From contig NZ_JAKKDV010000002.1 in the NCBI RefSeq assembly GCF_021728415.1, positions 186,001 to 250,000 of the forward strand: a DNA stretch of 64,000 nt, in the 5' to 3' direction. Made by a program: the position numbers and the translations under genes. The notes under the pieces are model-generated. The model saw only the letters and a program-made list of their open reading frames with translations, ran no database searches and was not told the DNA's origin. The stretch is from Flaviramulus multivorans. Its GTDB lineage: Bacteria; Bacteroidota; Bacteroidia; Flavobacteriales; Flavobacteriaceae. Of the stretch, positions 20,882 through 29,619 are shown piece by piece (position 1 is the stretch's first letter; the number at the start of each line of letters is the position of its first letter).

Positions 20882-21379
20882 ATGCAACTTACACACTACA
20901 ACACCAACTTTTCAAAACGCACTTTTCCAATTACGCTGGTATGCGATAATGTAACTAATGCTCCAAATATTGGAGGTCTATTTAGAATATCAGATGCTTT
21001 TGGAATTGAGAAACTTATCCTTTGTGGTGATGTTTCTCTAGGAAGAAAAATGACAAAAACTTCTAGAGCCACTGAAAAAGTAGTTGCTTATGAAATAAAG
21101 CAATCCGCCTCAAAAGTGGTTAAAACATTAAAAGCTAAAGGCTATCAAATTATTTCATTGGAAATTACTGAAAACAGTAAACCCATTCACTCCTTTCAGT
21201 TTTCAAAAGAAAAACCCATCGCATTAATAATTGGTGATGAAAATTTTGGGGTTTCAGCAGATATTTTAGAGCAATCAGATGCCATTATTCACATCGATAT
21301 GTTTGGTCATAATAGCAGCATGAATGTGGTACAGGCAACCAATATCGCATTATACGAAATCACTAAGCAACTTTTGTAA
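20882..21379 (+). CDS. TrmH/SpoU family RNA 2'-O-methyltransferase
   Basis: 165 aa, a minimal SPOUT enzyme. All three SpoU motifs are present: NAPNIGGLFRISDAFG (motif 1, substrate RNA and SAM), ALIIGDENFGVS (motif 2) and IDMFGHNSSMNVVQATNIAL (motif 3, SAM knot). It methylates a ribose 2'-OH in tRNA or rRNA; the exact target cannot be inferred. There is no extra RNA-binding N-terminal domain. It follows the DUF4159 gene after a 74-bp spacer and precedes an AI-2E family permease by 21 bp. Confidence 0.88.
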   Translation: MQLTHYNTNFSKRTFPITLVCDNVTNAPNIGGLFRISDAFGIEKLILCGDVSLGRKMTKTSRATEKVVAYEIKQSASKVVKTLKAKGYQIISLEITENSKPIHSFQFSKEKPIALIIGDENFGVSADILEQSDAIIHIDMFGHNSSMNVVQATNIALYEITKQLL

Positions 21380-21400
21380 ACCATTTTATATATTTACTAA

Positions 21401-22489
21401 ATGAATTCTAAAACAATCTCCAGCGGTATTCTAAGAGCAGTCGCTATTATTTTAGGTGTCGCTCTAGTGCTATTCTTTCTTTATAAAGTACAATCCGTTA
21501 TTGGGTATATTGCCATTGCTGCCGTTATCTCATTAATTGGAAGACCCATTGTTTTGTTTTTAGAGGGTAAACTGAAGTTTAAAAACACCATTGCTGTAAT
21601 TGTTACCATGGTGCTTTTATTAGGAATATTTGCAGGTTTAGTAGGTTTATTTATCCCGTTGGTAATAAAACAAGGGCAAAATTTATCACTATTAAACATT
21701 AATGAATTACAAAGAAATATTGAGAATTTATACATTGAAATTATCACTTATTTTGACTTGCATCAAATTGATGTTGAGCAATCTTTGAAAGAGTCAAATT
21801 TATTATCTAAAATAGATTTTGCTTTAATTCCTAATTTTTTGAACTCCATCATAAGTGGTTTAGGTAGTTTTAGTATTGGATTGTTTTCTGTACTTTTTAT
21901 TTCGTTTTTCTTTTTAAAAGATAGTCGGTTGTTTGAAAATGGTATCATGACTTTTATACCTGATAACAAAGAATCTCGATGGAAAAAATCTTCAACTAAA
22001 ATAAAAGACCTACTTTCTAGATACTTTGTAGGCCTCATTTTTCAAATTCTAATTCTTTTTATTATTTACACCATTGGCCTTTTAATTATTGGTGTTGAAA
22101 ACGCTATTGTTATTGCATTTTTATGTGCCCTTTTAAACCTTATTCCTTATGTGGGGCCTTTAGTTGGAGCATTTTTAATGCTTACTTTAACTATGACTAG
22201 TAATCTTGGAGAAAGTTTTAGCAATATAATTTTACCAAAAACCTTTTGGGTGTTTATAGTGTTTATCATCGGACAATTGGTTGATAATTTCTTCAGTCAA
22301 CCCATTATATTTTCTAAAAGTGTAAAGTCACATCCGTTAGAAATATTCCTTGTTATATTAATTACAGGAATCCTTTTTGGAGTCATCGGATTAATCATTG
22401 CTGTACCAGCCTATACGGCTATAAAAGTTATTTTAAAGGAGTTTTTATCTGAGAATAAGATCGTAAAAAAGCTTACCAAAGACATTTAA
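21401..22489 (+). CDS. AI-2E family transporter (PerM/TqsA type)
   Basis: 362 aa with about eight hydrophobic segments. Two or three lie at the N-terminus (residues 8-75). A soluble stretch of about 80 residues follows, and then the conserved C-terminal block with LLNLIPYVGPLVGAFLM and FIIGQLVDNFFSQPIIFSKSV ending in an IAVPAYTAIK helix. The family is known as AI-2 exporters or Na+/H+ antiporters, but most members are uncharacterised. The neighbours (an RNA methyltransferase on each side) do not indicate a substrate. It lies 21 bp after the preceding gene and 6 bp before the next. Confidence 0.85.
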   Translation: MNSKTISSGILRAVAIILGVALVLFFLYKVQSVIGYIAIAAVISLIGRPIVLFLEGKLKFKNTIAVIVTMVLLLGIFAGLVGLFIPLVIKQGQNLSLLNINELQRNIENLYIEIITYFDLHQIDVEQSLKESNLLSKIDFALIPNFLNSIISGLGSFSIGLFSVLFISFFFLKDSRLFENGIMTFIPDNKESRWKKSSTKIKDLLSRYFVGLIFQILILFIIYTIGLLIIGVENAIVIAFLCALLNLIPYVGPLVGAFLMLTLTMTSNLGESFSNIILPKTFWVFIVFIIGQLVDNFFSQPIIFSKSVKSHPLEIFLVILITGILFGVIGLIIAVPAYTAIKVILKEFLSENKIVKKLTKDI

Positions 22490-22495
22490 TTCAAC

Positions 22496-23677
22496 TTGAA
22501 TCCATTAATTCTAAATACTGAAATTCAAGAGTTTATAAATGATAATTTAAACACTGATATTTCTTCATTACTTTTAAAAGGCACTTCATTTTTAGAAGTT
22601 TCAACGAAAGACATAATTGAACAAATAGAAGCAAAAAAGCGTTGTGAAAAAAAATTACCAACATGGTTTAATACCAAAAACATATATTATCCCAATAAGT
22701 TAAATATTGAGCAAACCTCTTCTGAAATTACCGCTAAATATAAATCTCAATTAATTGAAGGAAACTCAATAATAGATTTAACTGGTGGTTTTGGAGTTGA
22801 TGCATATTTCTTTTCAAAACAGTTTAAAACGGTTAAACATTGTGAAATTAATGAAGGTCTATCTCATATTGTTGCTCATAATTACAAACAACTTCAAACT
22901 AAAAATATAACGACCATTGCAACTGATGGCATTGAATATATATTGCTTTCAAAAAACAAATATGATTGGATTTATATTGATCCTTCCAGAAGACATGACA
23001 CAAAAGGCAAAGTTTTCTTCTTAAAAGATTGCTTACCTAATGTTCCAGAACATATCGACTTATTATTTAATCATTCCAACAACATCCTGATTAAAACCTC
23101 GCCACTACTGGATTTATCAATTGGTATTGACGAATTGAAGCATGTAAAGGCCATTCATGTTGTTGCTGTAAACAATGAGGTTAAAGAGTTACTTTGGGTT
23201 TTAGAAAAAGAATTTGATAGCTCCATTCAAATTGAAACGGTGAATATTAAAAATGATGATATTCAACAATTCCATTTTACTTTAAACAATAAAAAAAACT
23301 CAGAATCGAAATACAGTAAACCACTTACCTATTTATATGAGCCTAATTCCGCCATATTAAAGGCTGGAGCTTTTGATGAAGTTTCAAATCAATTAAATGT
23401 ATTTAAGCTGCATAAACACTCCCATTTATATACAAGCGAAAACTTAGTTGAATTCCCAGGTAGAATATTTAGAATAGAACGTGTAATCCCTTACAATAAA
23501 AAAACCTTAAAAAAGGCGGGAATTACAAAAGCAAATATTACTACCCGAAACTTCCCAGAAACGGTACAACAAATTCGCAAAAAAAATAACATTAAGGATG
23601 GAGGTCACGCATATTTGTTTTTTACAACAAACCACCACGATGAGAAGATTGTTATCGTAACTTCGAAAGTATTATAA
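22496..23677 (+). CDS. class I SAM methyltransferase with THUMP-like C-terminal domain
   Basis: 393 aa from a TTG start at 22496, the only start codon for about 100 codons, located 6 bp after the permease stop. The Rossmann SAM-binding motif is IIDLTGGFGVDAYFF (about residue 95). The catalytic-side motif is YIDPSRR, close to the DPPR/NPPY-type motif of base N-methyltransferases. The C-terminal 130 residues, with ILKAGAFDEVSNQL and RNFPETVQQIRKK, match the THUMP-like module seen in Bacteroidota RNA methyltransferases. The substrate is presumably RNA. Confidence 0.82.
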   Translation: MNPLILNTEIQEFINDNLNTDISSLLLKGTSFLEVSTKDIIEQIEAKKRCEKKLPTWFNTKNIYYPNKLNIEQTSSEITAKYKSQLIEGNSIIDLTGGFGVDAYFFSKQFKTVKHCEINEGLSHIVAHNYKQLQTKNITTIATDGIEYILLSKNKYDWIYIDPSRRHDTKGKVFFLKDCLPNVPEHIDLLFNHSNNILIKTSPLLDLSIGIDELKHVKAIHVVAVNNEVKELLWVLEKEFDSSIQIETVNIKNDDIQQFHFTLNNKKNSESKYSKPLTYLYEPNSAILKAGAFDEVSNQLNVFKLHKHSHLYTSENLVEFPGRIFRIERVIPYNKKTLKKAGITKANITTRNFPETVQQIRKKNNIKDGGHAYLFFTTNHHDEKIVIVTSKVL

Positions 23678-23681
23678 AGCA

Positions 23682-23713
23682 AAAAAGTCTTAACAATTTA
23701 GTTAAGACTTTTT
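23682..23713. terminator. intrinsic terminator between the methyltransferase gene and tRNA-Arg
   Basis: AAGTCTTAAC, loop AATTTA, GTTAAGACTT, with an A-run on one side and a T-run on the other. It can end both the plus-strand operon and the minus-strand tRNA transcript. Confidence 0.85.
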
Positions 23714-23714
23714 G

Positions 23715-23788
23715 TGATCGCGACAGGATTCGAACCTGTGACCGTCTGCTTAGAAGGCAGATGCTCTATCCAACTGAGCTACGCGACC
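23715..23788 (-). tRNA. tRNA-Arg (anticodon UCU)
   Basis: Read on the minus strand, this gives a complete 74-nt cloverleaf. The acceptor pairs GGTCGCG with CGCGATC, and the D arm is AGCTCAGTTGGATAGAGC. The anticodon stem TCTGC/GCAGA holds loop CTTCTAA with anticodon TCT. The T arm contains GGTTCGAATCC and the discriminator is A. No CCA is encoded. It reads AGA, a major arginine codon in this A+T-rich genome. Confidence 0.97.
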
Positions 23789-23824
23789 TAAACCATATTG
23801 GAAAACTTTTTATTTTCCGGTGCG

Positions 23825-23857
23825 CAAATATAAAATTAACTATATATCTAACCAAAA
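23825..23857 (-). promoter_or_regulatory. promoter of tRNA-Arg
   Basis: On the minus strand, TTTTG (23857-23853) and TATATTTG (23832-23825) are separated by about 20 nt. This fits both the -33 TTTG and the -7 TAnnTTTG boxes of Bacteroidota sigma factors. The predicted start would leave about 30 nt before the mature tRNA 5' end. It is the clearest promoter in the window. Confidence 0.7.
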
Positions 23858-23873
23858 GAAATCTTTAATAAAT

Positions 23874-25523
23874 TTAAGCAAAGTAAATATAAATGGATAC
23901 TACCACTAATACTACCAAAGCTCCAACGGTTTTAGTGTGTTTCCAAGGTTCAATATCAACTTGTTTTGTATATTCTAATTCGTAGGCCGTTTCTCTTGGT
24001 TTTATCTTCCCTATGGCGAGCATTATTAAAATATTAAGTATAAACAAAATCGCCATAACATGTAAAAAATGAGGGTAAGCATCCGCTTCAACTAGCTTTA
24101 ATGCAGCTGCATCAGTAATACCTGAAGCCTTAGCTTCGTTTAAAGCATTTTCAATAAAATGAGGCTTTAGTATAAACTGACTTAAAATATACAGCAATGA
24201 TCCAGAAATAACTCCAATTTTAGCCGCTATTGCAGGCACTCGTTTCGTTGTATAACCAACTACAATAATTGTAAAAATTGGAATACTATAAATACCATTA
24301 ATCTCTTGTAAATAATTAAATAAACTACCCGCATTCGCGATAAGAGGCGCTATAAACATGGCAGAAACAGCTAATATGATACCAAATATTTTACCATATT
24401 TTACCACTGTTTTTTCATCAGCATCTTTATTTATATGTTGTTTATAAATATCGATACCAAATAATGTGACTGAACTATTTAAAACACTATTAAACGAACT
24501 TAAAATGGCACCAAATAAAACGGCAGCAAAAAATCCTACTAGATATTTTGGTAGAACAGCACGAACTAATTCCGGGTATGCTAAATCACTGGTAGCTAAT
24601 CCGCCTTCAAAATAATGATATGCTATAATACCTGGTAATACCAAAATAAGCGGACCTAAAATCTTTAAAAAGGACGCTAACAATAATCCTTTTTGTCCTT
24701 CAGCTAAGTTTTTAGCACCCAAAGCTCTTTGAATAATTTGTTGGTTGGTTCCCCAGTAGAACAATTGCACCAACATCATTCCTGTAAAAATAGTACTAAA
24801 TGGAACTTCCTGACCCGGTTGACCCATAGACTTAAATCTATCAGGGTTAGCACTCATTAAGGTATCTAAGCCAGCGGTTAAACTACCATCACCAATAGCC
24901 ATCAGACCAAAAACTGGTATAAGAAGTCCGCCTATTATAAGTCCAATAGCATTAATACTATCCGATACAGCTACCGCTTTTAATCCACCAAAAACGGCGT
25001 AAATGGAGCCTATAATTCCAATTCCCCAAATACACATCCACAAGGCTTTTGTATTTGATACATTAAGCATCTCGGGAACGTTAAACATACCGCTAATAGC
25101 CACTGAACCTGAGTATAAAATCACTGGAAGTAAAACAACCACATAACCCGTTAAAAACAATCCTGAAGTAATGGTCTTGGTCGAAACATCAAATCGTTTC
25201 GATAAAAATTGAGGCACCGTAGTTAAGCCTCCTTTTAAATATCGTGGTAATAAGAAAACAGCTGTAACTACCATGGCTATTGCTGCTAGGGTTTCCCATG
25301 CCATAACCGATAATCCATCAGTATATGCACTACCATTTAAGCCTACAATTTGCTCTGTTGATAAATTGGTTAGTAACAGAGATCCTGCTATAACACCCGC
25401 TGTTAAACTTCTGCCTCCAAGAAAATAGCCATCAGATGATTTTTCATCTGTTGAACGTGTTGCGTAATAAGAAATTATGGCTACCATTAATGTGAAGCCA
25501 ACAAAAGAAATTATTCCAATCAT
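23874..25523 (-). CDS. sodium:solute symporter (SSS family), probably for galactose or a related sugar
   Basis: 549 aa with about 14 hydrophobic segments. It has the length and pattern of the vSGLT group: an early SLLLTNLSTEQIVGLNGSAY segment, IYAVFGGLKAVAVSD, YWGTNQQIIQRALGAKN and the FGAILSSFNSVLNSSVTLFGIDIY core. It couples sugar uptake to sodium influx at the inner membrane. It is divergent from galactokinase (start-to-start about 150 bp), which supports galactose as substrate, but that link is inferred from position only. Confidence 0.85.
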   Translation of the reverse strand: MIGIISFVGFTLMVAIISYYATRSTDEKSSDGYFLGGRSLTAGVIAGSLLLTNLSTEQIVGLNGSAYTDGLSVMAWETLAAIAMVVTAVFLLPRYLKGGLTTVPQFLSKRFDVSTKTITSGLFLTGYVVVLLPVILYSGSVAISGMFNVPEMLNVSNTKALWMCIWGIGIIGSIYAVFGGLKAVAVSDSINAIGLIIGGLLIPVFGLMAIGDGSLTAGLDTLMSANPDRFKSMGQPGQEVPFSTIFTGMMLVQLFYWGTNQQIIQRALGAKNLAEGQKGLLLASFLKILGPLILVLPGIIAYHYFEGGLATSDLAYPELVRAVLPKYLVGFFAAVLFGAILSSFNSVLNSSVTLFGIDIYKQHINKDADEKTVVKYGKIFGIILAVSAMFIAPLIANAGSLFNYLQEINGIYSIPIFTIIVVGYTTKRVPAIAAKIGVISGSLLYILSQFILKPHFIENALNEAKASGITDAAALKLVEADAYPHFLHVMAILFILNILIMLAIGKIKPRETAYELEYTKQVDIEPWKHTKTVGALVVLVVVSIYIYFA

Positions 25524-25671
25524 GCTATATTTAGTTTAATTAGTGATATAAAGGAACCAAATATAAAGATTTAATTTTTATAAATTTGATTAAAAAAGTA
25601 TCGTAGAAAAGTTTTAAATTAAAAATAGAAATCAATAAAAAAGTCATTAATAATCCTATAAAATCTACTAA

Positions 25672-26820
25672 ATGCAATCATTATTAATTAATGACGTTTC
25701 CACAAAATTCTTCCAATTATTTAAAAATAAACCAATACTTATTTTTTCTCCCGGAAGGATAAATATTATCGGCGAACATACCGATTATAATGATGGTTTT
25801 GTATTTCCAGCGGCAGTAAATAAAGGTATTGTGGCTGCAATCCAAAATAGCGACACTAATTATAGTACCGCCTATGCATTAGATTTGGATAATAAAATTG
25901 AATTCGATTTAAACAATTTAAAACCTTCTAAATCAGGAAGTTGGGAAAATTATGTGTTTGGTGTTATTGCTGAGATTAAAAAAAAGAATAAAGAAATTGG
26001 CAATTTCAACTTAGTTTTTAAAGGTAATATCCCTGTTGGCTCTGGCTTGTCATCGTCTGCCGCATTAGAAAATAGTATTGTTTTTGGATTAAACACACTT
26101 TTCAATTTAGGTTTTACAAAACAAGAAATGATACTAATTTCTCAAAAGGCTGAACATAATTTTGTAGGTGTTAAATGCGGTATTATGGACCAATATGCTA
26201 GTATGTTTGGTATAAAAAACCATGCGTTGCTGTTAGATTGTAGAACTATGGAATCGAAGCCTTACCAAATCGATTTTAAAAATCATCAACTTATGCTAAT
26301 AAATACCAACGTAAAACATAGCTTATCGGATAGTGCTTATAACGACAGACGAACCGTTTGCGAAAATGTTTGCAAAATACTCGGTGTTCATGCCTTAAGG
26401 GATGCTACAGTTCAAGACTTGGAAACTATAAAAGACAAGTTAACACCAAATGATTATCAAAAAGCCCTTTATGTAATTGAAGAAAACTGCCGTGTTTTAT
26501 TAGCATCTAAAGCGATTGAAAATAGTGATTTGGATGCTTTGGGTCTATTATTATTTCAATCTCATAGCGGGTTGCAACATCAATATAAAGTAAGTTGTGA
26601 AGAGTTAGATTTTTTAGTAGACCAAGCAAAACTAAGTCAACACGTTTTAGGTGCTAGAATGATGGGTGGCGGATTTGGTGGCTGTACCATAAATTTAGTA
26701 GATAGAAATTTTGCCAAAGAATTTTCGGAAATAACTTCAAAAGCATATCAAAAAACTTTTGGAAAATCTTGTTCTATATACAATATTGAACTGTCTGAGG
26801 GTACTCATTTAATAGAATAA
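25672..26820 (+). CDS. galK: galactokinase
   Basis: 382 aa. All GHMP-kinase landmarks are visible: the substrate motif SPGRINIIGEHTDYNDGFVF, the ATP-binding PVGSGLSSSAALE and the third motif GARMMGGGFGGCTINLV. GIMDQYASMFG carries the catalytic Asp. It phosphorylates galactose at C1 in the Leloir pathway. galT, galE and galM are not adjacent. The divergent symporter beside it probably supplies the sugar. Confidence 0.95.
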   Translation: MQSLLINDVSTKFFQLFKNKPILIFSPGRINIIGEHTDYNDGFVFPAAVNKGIVAAIQNSDTNYSTAYALDLDNKIEFDLNNLKPSKSGSWENYVFGVIAEIKKKNKEIGNFNLVFKGNIPVGSGLSSSAALENSIVFGLNTLFNLGFTKQEMILISQKAEHNFVGVKCGIMDQYASMFGIKNHALLLDCRTMESKPYQIDFKNHQLMLINTNVKHSLSDSAYNDRRTVCENVCKILGVHALRDATVQDLETIKDKLTPNDYQKALYVIEENCRVLLASKAIENSDLDALGLLLFQSHSGLQHQYKVSCEELDFLVDQAKLSQHVLGARMMGGGFGGCTINLVDRNFAKEFSEITSKAYQKTFGKSCSIYNIELSEGTHLIE

Positions 26821-26919
26821 TAGTAAATATCAACTACTTCTAATTCAAATTTCGTCCATGTTATAATAAATCATAGCTTCAAAAGTTATATTTTTAGCCA
26901 TCAAATCAGGCCCTTTTTA

Positions 26920-28485
26920 ATGAAACGTTACTTTTATATAGTTTTAACCCTAGGTTTTTTAATATTTTGGAGTTCTTGTAGAAAAGATTTTGTTTTTTCA
27001 CCTAGTACAGGAAGTCTTCAATTTTCAAAAGATACGGTGTATTTAGATACTGTTTTTACTAACATTGGCTCTAGCACTTATAATTTAAAAGTTTACAATA
27101 GAAGTGATAGTGATATTCTTATTCCTTCGGTGCGTTTAGCTTTAGGCGAAACGTCTAATTATCGTTTAAGTGTTGATGGTATAGCTGGTAAAGTTTTTGA
27201 CAATGTAGAAATATTGGCAAAAGATAGTTTGTATATTTTTATTGAATCTACAATCGACATCAATAATTATCCAAACCCAAATGGTACGTATTTATATACC
27301 GATCAAATAGAATTTGATTCTGGCTCCAATCAGCAAAAAGTAGAGTTAGTTACCTTAGTACAAGACGCTATTTTTATTTATCCCAACCGAGATAATACTA
27401 CAAAAGTGATTGAAACGCTCACACTTAATATTGGCGGTGAGATTGTTGAAACCGAATTACAAGGACGGGAATTATTGCCTTCCGAACTTACTTTCACCAA
27501 TGAAAAACCTTATGTTATATATGGATTTGCCGCTGTACCAGTAAATGAAACTCTTACTGTTGAAGCTGGTGCACGCGTACATTTTCATGACAATTCTGGC
27601 ATTATAGTTTCAAACGGTGCATCTATCAATGTTAATGGTGCATTTAGTACAGACCAAGAACTGCTCGAAAATGAGGTGATTTTTGAAGGTGACCGATTAG
27701 AGCCTAATTTTTCGGAAGTACCAGGGCAATGGGGCACAATTTGGTTGTTGGATGGAAGCGTAAATAACACGATTAATTATGCAACTATTAAAAATGCTAC
27801 GGTTGGTATTTTAAGCGATGGAAACCCCGACGACGTGAACAATAAACTTAATATAACAAACTCGCAAATTTACAATTCCAGCGCTTTTGGTATTTTAGGC
27901 AGAAACACCTCTATTGCCGGTGAAAATGTGGTTATAAACAATGCAGGACAATCATCGTTTGCAGGCACCATAGGTGGTAAATACAATTTTACACACTCAA
28001 CTATTGTAAATTACTGGAACAACAGTTTTAGGCAATTCCCTTCAGTTTATCTTAATAATTTTATTATTGATGAAGATAACGTAGCCATATTAGCTGATTT
28101 AAATGAAGCCAATTTTAATAACTGCATTATTTATGGAAATGATAATCCTGAAATTTTGCTGGATGAAATAGAAGATGCTTCCGTTGTTTTTAATTTTAAG
28201 TTTACTAATTGCTTAATTAGGTTTGAAAATACCAACAACAATTTTACAGGTCCTAATTACGATTTAAATGACACCAGTAAATATGAAGGCAATCTTTTTA
28301 ATCAAGACCCTAACTTTTTAGATACCGAGTTAAATAAACTAATTATTGGTACAGAATCTGCTGCTATTAACCAAGGTAACGCAACCTTTGCATCTCAAGT
28401 ATCTGTAGATATTTTAAATGTAAACCGAACCGCTGCACCAGATTTAGGAGCTTATCAGCATATCACCTTTCCTGAGGAAGATTAA
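26920..28485 (+). CDS. lipoprotein with right-handed beta-helix-like domain
   Basis: 521 aa. The N-terminus MKRYFYIVLTLGFLIFWSSC has a lipobox (WSSC) with lipidated Cys20. A small immunoglobulin-like region follows (TVYLDTVFTNIGSS, VYNRSDSDILIP). The middle and C-terminal parts carry repeating beta-helix turns (NTINYATIKNATVGI, NSQIYNSSAFGILG, NFNNCIIYGNDN) and finish with INQGN and TAAPDLGAYQH, the tail common in polysaccharide-binding beta-helix proteins. It is probably a surface lipoprotein. It is transcribed alone, 99 bp after galK. The ligand is unknown. Confidence 0.78.
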   Translation: MKRYFYIVLTLGFLIFWSSCRKDFVFSPSTGSLQFSKDTVYLDTVFTNIGSSTYNLKVYNRSDSDILIPSVRLALGETSNYRLSVDGIAGKVFDNVEILAKDSLYIFIESTIDINNYPNPNGTYLYTDQIEFDSGSNQQKVELVTLVQDAIFIYPNRDNTTKVIETLTLNIGGEIVETELQGRELLPSELTFTNEKPYVIYGFAAVPVNETLTVEAGARVHFHDNSGIIVSNGASINVNGAFSTDQELLENEVIFEGDRLEPNFSEVPGQWGTIWLLDGSVNNTINYATIKNATVGILSDGNPDDVNNKLNITNSQIYNSSAFGILGRNTSIAGENVVINNAGQSSFAGTIGGKYNFTHSTIVNYWNNSFRQFPSVYLNNFIIDEDNVAILADLNEANFNNCIIYGNDNPEILLDEIEDASVVFNFKFTNCLIRFENTNNNFTGPNYDLNDTSKYEGNLFNQDPNFLDTELNKLIIGTESAAINQGNATFASQVSVDILNVNRTAAPDLGAYQHITFPEED

Positions 28486-28604
28486 AGCGTTTCAACTATT
28501 TTACTTCCATAAAAAAATATTACTTAACTTAGTAACACTTCTAAGTAGTTCTTTATAACCGCACGGTGTTGGTGTTCGTTAGTTAATTTTATAACAAGTT
28601 GGTT

Positions 28605-28922
28605 ATGGAAAAAATAAAAAGAATTGGCGTATTCTCATTTGCAAAATTTCAAACGCTTTTGGGTGGTCTGATTGGTTTAGTATTGGGGATTCTATATTCG
28701 TTTGGTGGTCTTATAATTGATATGCTTGTTAGCTGGGATATACTTTCAGCTACTACCATGGAAACACCCGGATTAAGTTATGGTACCATACTCGCTTTTG
28801 GTGCTCTAATTGGTATGCCCGCTATATTTGCGGTTGCAGGTTTTTTTCTAGGAATCCTAGAGGCCATACTTTATAATTTGTTTGCAAGATGGTTTGGCGG
28901 CGTTAAAATAGACTTTTCTTAA
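28605..28922 (+). CDS. small membrane protein of unknown function
   Basis: 105 aa from the ATG at 28605; an in-frame TTG six bases upstream is less likely. There are two long hydrophobic segments, about residues 15-42 and 62-92, separated by a short polar loop (SWDILSATTMETPGLSYG). The ends are basic (MEKIKRIG at the start, NLFARWFGGVKIDFS at the end). The layout resembles the DUF3566 type of two-TM protein, but I cannot confirm it. It stands between a lipoprotein gene and a secreted NTF2-like gene, with no clear operon. Confidence 0.7.
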   Translation: MEKIKRIGVFSFAKFQTLLGGLIGLVLGILYSFGGLIIDMLVSWDILSATTMETPGLSYGTILAFGALIGMPAIFAVAGFFLGILEAILYNLFARWFGGVKIDFS

Positions 28923-28985
28923 CACTAGCCTTTTTAAAAAAAGACTATATTTAAGTTCGTAAATCAATCAAAAAAAAACAAATCC

Positions 28986-29429
28986 ATGAAAAAATCAATC
29001 GTATTATTCGTTTTATTAGCCACCTTTTCTTTTGTAAATGCCCAGTCAAATGCTGAAAAAGAAAGTGTTGAAAAAGCTTGCCTAAATTATATTGAAGGAT
29101 TTTATGAAGGGGACGAATCTAAACTTAAAGCAAGTTTACAACCATCATTAAACAAGTTTGGTTTTTGGAAAAATAAAGAAGGTGATTATGAACAACAAAA
29201 CCCTATGTCTTTTGAGAATGCTTTGGCATATGCACGAATTGTATTAGAAAAGAAGCAGTTTCCTAAGCCAGATGCACCAAAAAAAGTAGAAGTTTTAGAT
29301 GTTGGAAATTCTATTGCTTCGGCAAAAATTACCGCTTGGTGGGGTATTGACTATATTTTACTCTCAAAACGAGGCGATAAATGGATGATTGAACAAGTAC
29401 TTTGGGAAGGTCCTCTCGAAAAAAGCTAA
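28986..29429 (+). CDS. secreted NTF2-like protein (putative lumazine-binding family)
   Basis: 147 aa. Its signal peptide ends FVNAQS near residue 21. The mature part has the NTF2/SnoaL cone fold pattern: a long helix with CLNYIEGFYEGDESKLKASL, then strands VLDVGNSIASAKITAWWGID and KWMIEQVLWEGP. The family (Lumazine_bd_2) is common in Bacteroidota and has no proven enzymatic role. It is the last gene before the cassette-like array. Confidence 0.78.
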   Translation: MKKSIVLFVLLATFSFVNAQSNAEKESVEKACLNYIEGFYEGDESKLKASLQPSLNKFGFWKNKEGDYEQQNPMSFENALAYARIVLEKKQFPKPDAPKKVEVLDVGNSIASAKITAWWGIDYILLSKRGDKWMIEQVLWEGPLEKS

Positions 29430-29572
29430 TAAAATTTTGAACTTTAAAAATAAGTGTTTTTGCCTTTAGGTTCCGTAGTTATTCTTGTAAGAAAAATTAA
29501 TTATCTTTACGAGATAACCCTGATAAAAACTTGCTAAATCCCGACGTTTTTATGGGATAAACCAAATAAAAG

Positions 29573-29595
29573 TTACTATATAACCAGTTGGGCGT
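29573..29595 (+). repeat. cassette-boundary element A (right half only)
   Basis: ACTATATAACCA followed by GTTGGGCG (29587-29594) matches the right end of the later elements (TTATACAAxACC then GTTnnnn). No left half is present upstream, so this is the point where the array joins the ordinary chromosome. GTTGGGCG is the exact reverse complement of CGCCCAAC at 31070-31077, the far end of the same unit. Confidence 0.5.
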
Positions 29596-29619
29596 AATAT
29601 GAAAAACCAGAAATAACGA

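Noticed and set aside
28501-28604. possible boundary element before the small membrane protein gene
   Set aside because: GTTGGTGTTCGTTAGTTAA looks a little like a right box, but no left box, complementary partner or ACC-GTT context is present.
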